Shown: piece by piece, positions 59,459 to 64,000 of the stretch
Position numbering within the stretch: position 1 is the stretch's first letter
How the letters are laid out: every line of letters starts with the position of its first letter
Origin: Leeuwenhoekiella blandensis MED217
Lineage (GTDB): Bacteria; Bacteroidota; Bacteroidia; Flavobacteriales; Flavobacteriaceae
NCBI RefSeq assembly: GCF_000152985.1
Contig: NZ_CH672395.1
Span: 537,849-601,848, forward strand
Length of the DNA: 64,000 nucleotides
Direction of reading: 5' to 3'
Made by a program: the position numbers and the translations under genes
The notes under the pieces: model-generated
Databases searched by the model: none
What the model was told of the DNA's origin: nothing
The model's input: the letters and a program-made list of their open reading frames with translations, nothing else

Positions 59459-60022
59459 ATGGAAAACAACGAAAAAAAGCCAAATAATTATTTAAAGTTT
59501 TTCGCAATGATTGGCACCTCAATGGTTGCGATGTTCTTTTTGATGTACACACATTCATATCAGATTATTGACCATTTCTGGTACAGTGAGACCCGTTTTT
59601 TTATGACCCTGATTATGGGTGGGTCGATGGTCATTATTATGCTTCTGTATATGTTAAATATGTACAAAGAGAGAAACAAGAATATTATGATTTTGAGTCT
59701 AGGGGTTTTATTGATTGCAGGGGGGATTTGGCTAGTTCGAAGTCAAATAACAGTTACAGGTGTTGACTATATGGAAGGAATGATACCCCATCACTCTATA
59801 GCAATTTTAACTAGCGAACGTTCTAAAATAAAAGATGTCAGGGTAAGGAAACTTGCCGATGAAATCATCAAGGCGCAACGTAGGGAAATAATGGAAATGC
59901 AATGGTTAATCAATGACATCAAGGAAAATGGAATAGTGGAAACAGAAAGTGAAAGGCAAAATAGACCTGTGCCAAAATTTGAAGGTAAACTAGATGAGGA
60001 AACAAAAAATCTAAACGATTAA
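59459..60022 (+). CDS. DUF305 membrane protein
   Basis: The start shown is the ATG at 59459-59461. The 187-residue protein has three N-terminal helices and then a DUF305 domain: GVDYMEGMIPHHSIAILTSERSKIKDVRVRKLADEIIKAQRREIMEMQWLI. The PHH and spaced Met/His residues are probably metal ligands; DUF305 proteins are often found with copper genes. It precedes copA by 265 bp. Confidence 0.88.
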   Translation: MENNEKKPNNYLKFFAMIGTSMVAMFFLMYTHSYQIIDHFWYSETRFFMTLIMGGSMVIIMLLYMLNMYKERNKNIMILSLGVLLIAGGIWLVRSQITVTGVDYMEGMIPHHSIAILTSERSKIKDVRVRKLADEIIKAQRREIMEMQWLINDIKENGIVETESERQNRPVPKFEGKLDEETKNLND

Positions 60023-60089
60023 AAACATAAGTATACATCATCGATTAAGAGAAAAAGGATTTACCTTAAATAATCTTTCCAATTAGGGA

Positions 60090-60284
60090 ATGGCTTTAGA
60101 GGTTGAAAATCTTTTTTCTTTTAGAGGTCGATGGATTCAAAAAAAAATTAACTGCCAGCCTGCAAAAAGCTCTTTACAGGAACCACAAGTCAATTTTTCA
60201 GCAAATTTAACAACTCTTTCAGCGAATAACGTAACAGCTTTCCCGTGTTCTATTCCGAAATTTGTGAAATACAAAACGGAGTAA
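60090..60284 (+). CDS. Possible small protein before copA
   Basis: A 64-codon frame with ATG ends 3 bp before copA. It encodes a basic, Ser/Asn-rich protein with Cys near residues 22 and 53. There is no known family and codon use is unremarkable, so this may be a leader or chance frame. Confidence 0.25.
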   Translation: MALEVENLFSFRGRWIQKKINCQPAKSSLQEPQVNFSANLTTLSANNVTAFPCSIPKFVKYKTE

Positions 60285-60287
60285 TAA

Positions 60288-62546
60288 ATGGAAGCAACCA
60301 ACATATTCAAAACCAAACCCAAAGAACAAAAAACAGGCATAAAAAAATCCTTTCCAGTTACGGGTATGACCTGTGCGGCCTGTGCCAGTAGTGTTGAGTC
60401 GATTCTTTCCCATACTGATGGCGTAAACAAGGCCATCGTAAATTTTGCCAGCAATTCGGTTTTAGTCGATTACGATGAAACCATTTCTGAAGAAAAACTT
60501 CAGAACGCACTGCGTGAAGTGGGCTATGATATCATTATCGATGCAGACGACCCAGTGGAAGCACAACAAGAGCTTCAGCAAAAGCATTACCAAGACATTA
60601 AAAACCGAACCATTTGGTCAGCTATTCTGACGCTGCCCATCTTCGTACTTGGAATGTTTTTTATGCAATGGGAACCTGGTAAGTGGATTTCTTTGGTATT
60701 GGCTATTCCCATTCTCTTCTGGTTTGGGCGTAGTTTTTTTATCAATGCTTTCAAACAGGCCAAACGTGGCAAGGCGAATATGGATACCTTGGTGGCTTTA
60801 AGTACGGGCATTGCATTTTTGTTTAGTGTGTTCAATACCTTATTTCCGGAATTTTGGTTAAATCGTGCTATTGAGCCACACGTTTATTACGAAGCGGCCA
60901 CGGTCATCATTACCTTTATTTCCCTTGGAAAATTATTGGAGGAAAGGGCAAAATCGAACACTTCATCCGCAATAAAGAAACTGATGGGATTACAGCCCAA
61001 AACGTTGAAGATTATTGAGAACGGCTTAGAAAAGGAGATTCCGATTTCCGAAGTCCAAGTTGGTCAGACCATCTTGGTACGCCCTGGAGAGAAGATTCCT
61101 GTTGATGGTGAAGTTTCAAAAGGGAGCTCTTATGTAGATGAGAGTATGATTACGGGAGAACCTGTTCCAGTACAAAAATCCAAAGAAGAGAAGGTGTTTG
61201 CCGGTACCGTCAATCAAAAAGGAAGTTTTCAATTCAAGGCAGAAAAAGTGGGAGGTGAAACCCTGCTTTCCCAAATCATAAAAATGGTACAGGAAGCACA
61301 GGGCAGCAAGGCACCTGTACAAAAATTGGTCGATAAAATTGCTGGAATATTTGTTCCTATCGTATTGGGGATTTCCATTGTTACCTTCATTGTCTGGATG
61401 TCAGTAGGAGGCGATAATGCCTTCTCACAAGCCTTATTGACCTCGGTAGCCGTATTGGTTATCGCTTGTCCCTGTGCCCTGGGCTTGGCAACGCCGACTG
61501 CCATAATGGTGGGTATCGGCAAGGGAGCGGAAAATAATATTTTGATAAAAGATGCCGAAAGTCTAGAGCTTGGACATAAAGTGAATGCAGTAATCCTTGA
61601 TAAAACGGGTACGATTACGGAAGGAAAACCATTGGTAACCGACATTTTTTGGAAGCATAAGCTTGAAAATAAAAATGAATACAAGGAAATTCTTTTGGCT
61701 ATCGAATCACAATCAGAACATCCTTTGGCAGAAGCGGTAGTCAATCATTTAAAAGAGGAAAATATTGTACAAGCAGAAATTACTTCCTTCGAAAGTATCA
61801 CGGGAAAAGGTGTAAAGGCCAAATCAGAGAATGGTTCAAAATATTATGTGGGCAACCATAAACTTATGGTCGAAAAGAATATTCAAATCGACGCTTCTTT
61901 GATACAAACAGCAGAAAGTCTGGAAGAGAAGGCAAAAACAGTCATATTCTTGGGTAACGAAAATCAAGTGCTTGCGATACTGGCAATTGCGGACAGGATT
62001 AAAGAAACTTCAAAAAAAGCCATCGCTACGCTTCAAGAAAGGGGCATCGAGGTCTATATGCTCACGGGAGATAACAATAAAACGGCTTCCGCCGTGGCAA
62101 ATCAGGTGGGGATTTCAAATTACCAGGGCGAAGTAATGCCTTCGGACAAAGCCGCTTTTGTTGAAAAATTACAGACAGATGGAAAGATAGTCGCAATGGT
62201 AGGCGATGGTATCAACGATTCGCACGCTTTGGCGCAAGCCAATGTGAGTATTGCAATGGGTAAAGGTTCGGATATAGCAATGGATGTAGCGAAAATGACC
62301 TTGATAACATCGGATTTACAATCCATCCCAAAAGCATTGGAATTATCAAAAAGAACTGTTTTGGGCATACGTCAGAACTTATTTTGGGCATTCATTTACA
62401 ACATCATTGGTATTCCAATCGCAGCAGGGGTTCTTTATCCCGTAAATGGATTTTTATTAGACCCGATGATTGCAGGTGCAGCAATGGCATTCAGTAGTGT
62501 ATCCGTTGTTGCAAATAGCTTAAGACTTAAACGAGTAAAACTTTAA
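60288..62546 (+). CDS. copA: Copper P1B-type ATPase, CopA type
   Basis: The 752-residue Cu+ exporter has one N-terminal HMA domain ([13 protein letters not shown], residues 25-37), then eight helices. CPCALG is near residue 394, [11 protein letters not shown] near 437, SEHPLAEAV near 479 and [10 protein letters not shown] near 638. YN and MxxSS residues of helices 7 and 8 ([19 protein letters not shown]) mark the P1B-1 type. The HMA chaperone gene lies 20 bp downstream. Compare CopB at 11316-13418, which lacks the HMA domain and has CPH. Confidence 0.95.
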   Translation: MEATNIFKTKPKEQKTGIKKSFPVTGMTCAACASSVESILSHTDGVNKAIVNFASNSVLVDYDETISEEKLQNALREVGYDIIIDADDPVEAQQELQQKHYQDIKNRTIWSAILTLPIFVLGMFFMQWEPGKWISLVLAIPILFWFGRSFFINAFKQAKRGKANMDTLVALSTGIAFLFSVFNTLFPEFWLNRAIEPHVYYEAATVIITFISLGKLLEERAKSNTSSAIKKLMGLQPKTLKIIENGLEKEIPISEVQVGQTILVRPGEKIPVDGEVSKGSSYVDESMITGEPVPVQKSKEEKVFAGTVNQKGSFQFKAEKVGGETLLSQIIKMVQEAQGSKAPVQKLVDKIAGIFVPIVLGISIVTFIVWMSVGGDNAFSQALLTSVAVLVIACPCALGLATPTAIMVGIGKGAENNILIKDAESLELGHKVNAVILDKTGTITEGKPLVTDIFWKHKLENKNEYKEILLAIESQSEHPLAEAVVNHLKEENIVQAEITSFESITGKGVKAKSENGSKYYVGNHKLMVEKNIQIDASLIQTAESLEEKAKTVIFLGNENQVLAILAIADRIKETSKKAIATLQERGIEVYMLTGDNNKTASAVANQVGISNYQGEVMPSDKAAFVEKLQTDGKIVAMVGDGINDSHALAQANVSIAMGKGSDIAMDVAKMTLITSDLQSIPKALELSKRTVLGIRQNLFWAFIYNIIGIPIAAGVLYPVNGFLLDPMIAGAAMAFSSVSVVANSLRLKRVKL

Positions 62547-62566
62547 TAATAAATAAATTCAATACT

Positions 62567-62779
62567 ATGAAAACTTTAAAATTTAAAACAAATATCAATT
62601 GTGGTGGGTGTGTATCGAAAGTAACCCCTTTTTTAAACAAACAAGAAGGTGTAGAAAGTTGGGAAGTAGATACCTCTAATCCTGATAAAATCCTAACCAT
62701 TGAAAGCGATGGTGCAACCGAAGAAGACGTAAAATCAACTTTGCAAAAAGTAGGATTTAAGGCGGAACCTGTAGATTAA
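62567..62779 (+). CDS. HMA copper chaperone (CopZ-like)
   Basis: The 70-residue protein is one HMA domain with NCGGCVSKV (CxxC) near residue 11 and the usual length. It delivers Cu+ to CopA, next to which it lies. Compare the HMA protein at 33630-33848. Confidence 0.9.
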   Translation: MKTLKFKTNINCGGCVSKVTPFLNKQEGVESWEVDTSNPDKILTIESDGATEEDVKSTLQKVGFKAEPVD

Positions 62780-62793
62780 TACGTTTTTTTAAT

Positions 62794-63579
62794 ATGGCTT
62801 ACATTTTAATTTTAGTTGTGATTGTTCTCTTTGCTGTTCATTTTTATAGAAAAGCGAAACGCCATAGTGTAAAGCCATTTCCAGAGGATTGGCACAAATT
62901 ACTGATGGATAATGTGCTGTTTTACAGAAACCTTTCAAAAGATAGGCAGCTTATTTTTCAGCAAAAAATGATGCAATTTTTAAGTGAGGTCTATATCGAT
63001 GCTGTGCAGTTTGAATTGGAAGAATTGGATAAGATTTTAATTGCGGCAAGCGCAGTAATCCCTGTTTTTGGTTTTAAAGAATGGCATTACACCAACTTAA
63101 GCGGTATCCTTTTATATCCAGATTATTTTAATGAGGATATGCAATTTAGTAGTAAGGATAACTCAAGAAATATTGGTGGAATAGTTGGGAATGGACGTTT
63201 TGAGAAGCAAATGATTTTATCTAAAAAAGCATTGTACCACGGCTTTAAAAACACAACCGATAAAAGTAATACTGGCATACACGAATTTGTGCATCTTATT
63301 GATAAGCTGGATGATAGTACAGATGGAGTTCCAGAGCGATTATTAGAACATCAATATGCATTACCTTGGTTGAATTTAATTCATAAGGAAATGGAAGCCA
63401 TAAACGACAATCATTCTGATATCCGAAAATATGGAGGTACAAATCAAGCTGAATTTTTTGCAGTAGCTTCAGAATATTTCTTCGAGCGTCCAGACTTACT
63501 CAAAAAGAAACATCCCGAATTATACAAGATGTTGGTTAAATGTTTTAATCAGAAACTTATAGGTTCAATTGAAGTATAG
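62794..63579 (+). CDS. MtfA-like zinc peptidase
   Basis: The 261-residue protein has an N-terminal helix and the HEFVH (HExxH) zinc site in TGIHEFVHLIDKLDDSTDGVP near residue 162, plus the downstream Glu in FFAVASEYFFERP. This matches MtfA (DgsA anti-repressor) peptidases. MtfA normally acts on a global regulator; here the substrate is unknown. Confidence 0.87.
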   Translation: MAYILILVVIVLFAVHFYRKAKRHSVKPFPEDWHKLLMDNVLFYRNLSKDRQLIFQQKMMQFLSEVYIDAVQFELEELDKILIAASAVIPVFGFKEWHYTNLSGILLYPDYFNEDMQFSSKDNSRNIGGIVGNGRFEKQMILSKKALYHGFKNTTDKSNTGIHEFVHLIDKLDDSTDGVPERLLEHQYALPWLNLIHKEMEAINDNHSDIRKYGGTNQAEFFAVASEYFFERPDLLKKKHPELYKMLVKCFNQKLIGSIEV

Positions 63580-63614
63580 TACACCTTAAGAGGTAAAGTT
63601 TGCTGTAGGACAAT

Positions 63615-64000
63615 TCAAAAGTTAACAACGCTATCTAAAGCATCATCTGCTTCTTTATGGATAAAATTTGCCTGATAATTCAGTGTAGTTTTCAAGTCAC
63701 TATGCCTATATAGTTTTTGTAACATTAAAGGATGAATAGAATCACCGGCAATATTGCCAAAAGTATGTCTGGCAATGTGCATTGTAATCTTCTTGTCTAT
63801 TTTTGCTTTTTTGGCAATGGATTTTAAGTTATCGTTAAATTTTTTGGTTGCCGTTTTTCTTTTATTATAAATGTCTTTTGCATCATCCAGATTGGCCTTT
63901 TTCAATTCAGGAAAAACAAAATCGGTAGCGTGTTTTTTATCATCTCTGTAGAAATCTAAAATACTTAGAACCTTATCTGGAATTTTTAAGGACAGTAGTT
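63615..64000 (-). CDS. Tyrosine recombinase/integrase, C-terminal part (5' end outside window)
   Basis: The frame is open through the right edge, so the gene starts beyond 64000. It has HIARHTFG (His and Arg of the RHRH/Y set) and LYRHSDLKTTLNYQ, with the final His and the nucleophilic Tyr. These are the catalytic boxes of a phage-integrase-type recombinase of the Bacteroidetes group used by conjugative and mobilisable elements. The first Arg box lies outside the window. It marks a likely element boundary, together with the rteC remnant at 9211-10035. Confidence 0.88.
   Translation of the reverse strand, partial: LLSLKIPDKVLSILDFYRDDKKHATDFVFPELKKANLDDAKDIYNKRKTATKKFNDNLKSIAKKAKIDKKITMHIARHTFGNIAGDSIHPLMLQKLYRHSDLKTTLNYQANFIHKEADDALDSVVNF

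Noticed and set aside
60137-60454. Minus-strand frame overlapping copA
   Set aside because: It overlaps the conserved HMA domain of CopA on the other strand; CopA is clearly the real gene.
63580-63614. tRNA or att core beside the recombinase
   Set aside because: The 35-bp gap holds no tRNA-like end or repeat that I could match within the window.

Overview
The window looks like a large accessory island from the chromosome of a marine or soil Flavobacteriaceae (Bacteroidetes). The grounds are low G+C, A-rich leaders instead of strong Shine-Dalgarno sites, a few TAnnTTTG-type -7 boxes, a TonB-dependent receptor/DUF4249 pair, HYC_CC_PP and DUF3347 proteins, a lipoprotein with an SDDDD tail after its lipobox Cys, and an RteC-type regulator of Bacteroidetes conjugative transposons. 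A tyrosine recombinase runs off the right edge. No rRNA, tRNA, CRISPR array, intact insertion sequence or conjugation (tra) genes were seen.

Layout. (1) 1-4901, + strand: end of nhaA, a CDF-like cation transporter, lspA, a CaCA exchanger and a Zn/Cd/Pb P-type ATPase; a probable surface lipoprotein (5037-5486) converges on them. (2) 5896-9391: a PD-(D/E)XK-like nuclease with an HhH-glycosylase-like partner, then an AbiEi/AbiEii-type toxin-antitoxin pair, a compact defence cluster that ends in a broken membrane-protein gene. (3) 9211-10035: an rteC gene whose 3' end is lost at a tail-to-tail junction with that broken gene. (4) 10098-34129, all on the - strand: 24 kb with an MFS exporter, a CopB-type ATPase, then a metabolic and stress block (PRPP synthetase, archaeal-type AMP phosphorylase, CPSF-type metallo-beta-lactamase nuclease, ATP-cone/Mrr nuclease, two Usp proteins, SDR, D-lactate dehydrogenase, MgtC/DUF4010, phosphofructokinase, class I aldolase, archaeal-type GAPDH, dicarboxylate symporter, APC permease, NDH-2), headed by small metal-handling membrane proteins. 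(5) 34181-37164: a WG-repeat protein, an HMA-AraC regulator and two HYC_CC_PP genes. (6) 37269-52892, + strand: a copper operon (CusA, TolC-like, multicopper oxidase fused to a beta-barrel, APC permease, DUF302, two DUF3347 proteins, haem-binding protein, ion channel, PepSY, CusB with HMBD and DUF3347, a second HMA-AraC regulator). (7) 53244-59063: a membrane AraC regulator, a GT9 glycosyltransferase lying inside a 209-bp duplication, TonB receptor and DUF4249. (8) 59459-63579: DUF305, CopA, HMA chaperone and MtfA-like peptidase, then the recombinase.

Working together (inference): the island combines efflux and periplasmic oxidation of Cu with export of Zn/Cd/Pb, and adds a second central-carbon and nucleotide salvage set with redox outlets (D-LDH, NDH-2). 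That fits survival when metals poison Fe-S and thiol enzymes. The most unusual points are the archaeal-looking GAPDH and AMP phosphorylase, the paired HMA-AraC regulators with repeated upstream motifs, a potential three-way-junction leader before cusA, the nuclease/glycosylase-like pair beside AbiE, and several recombination scars.
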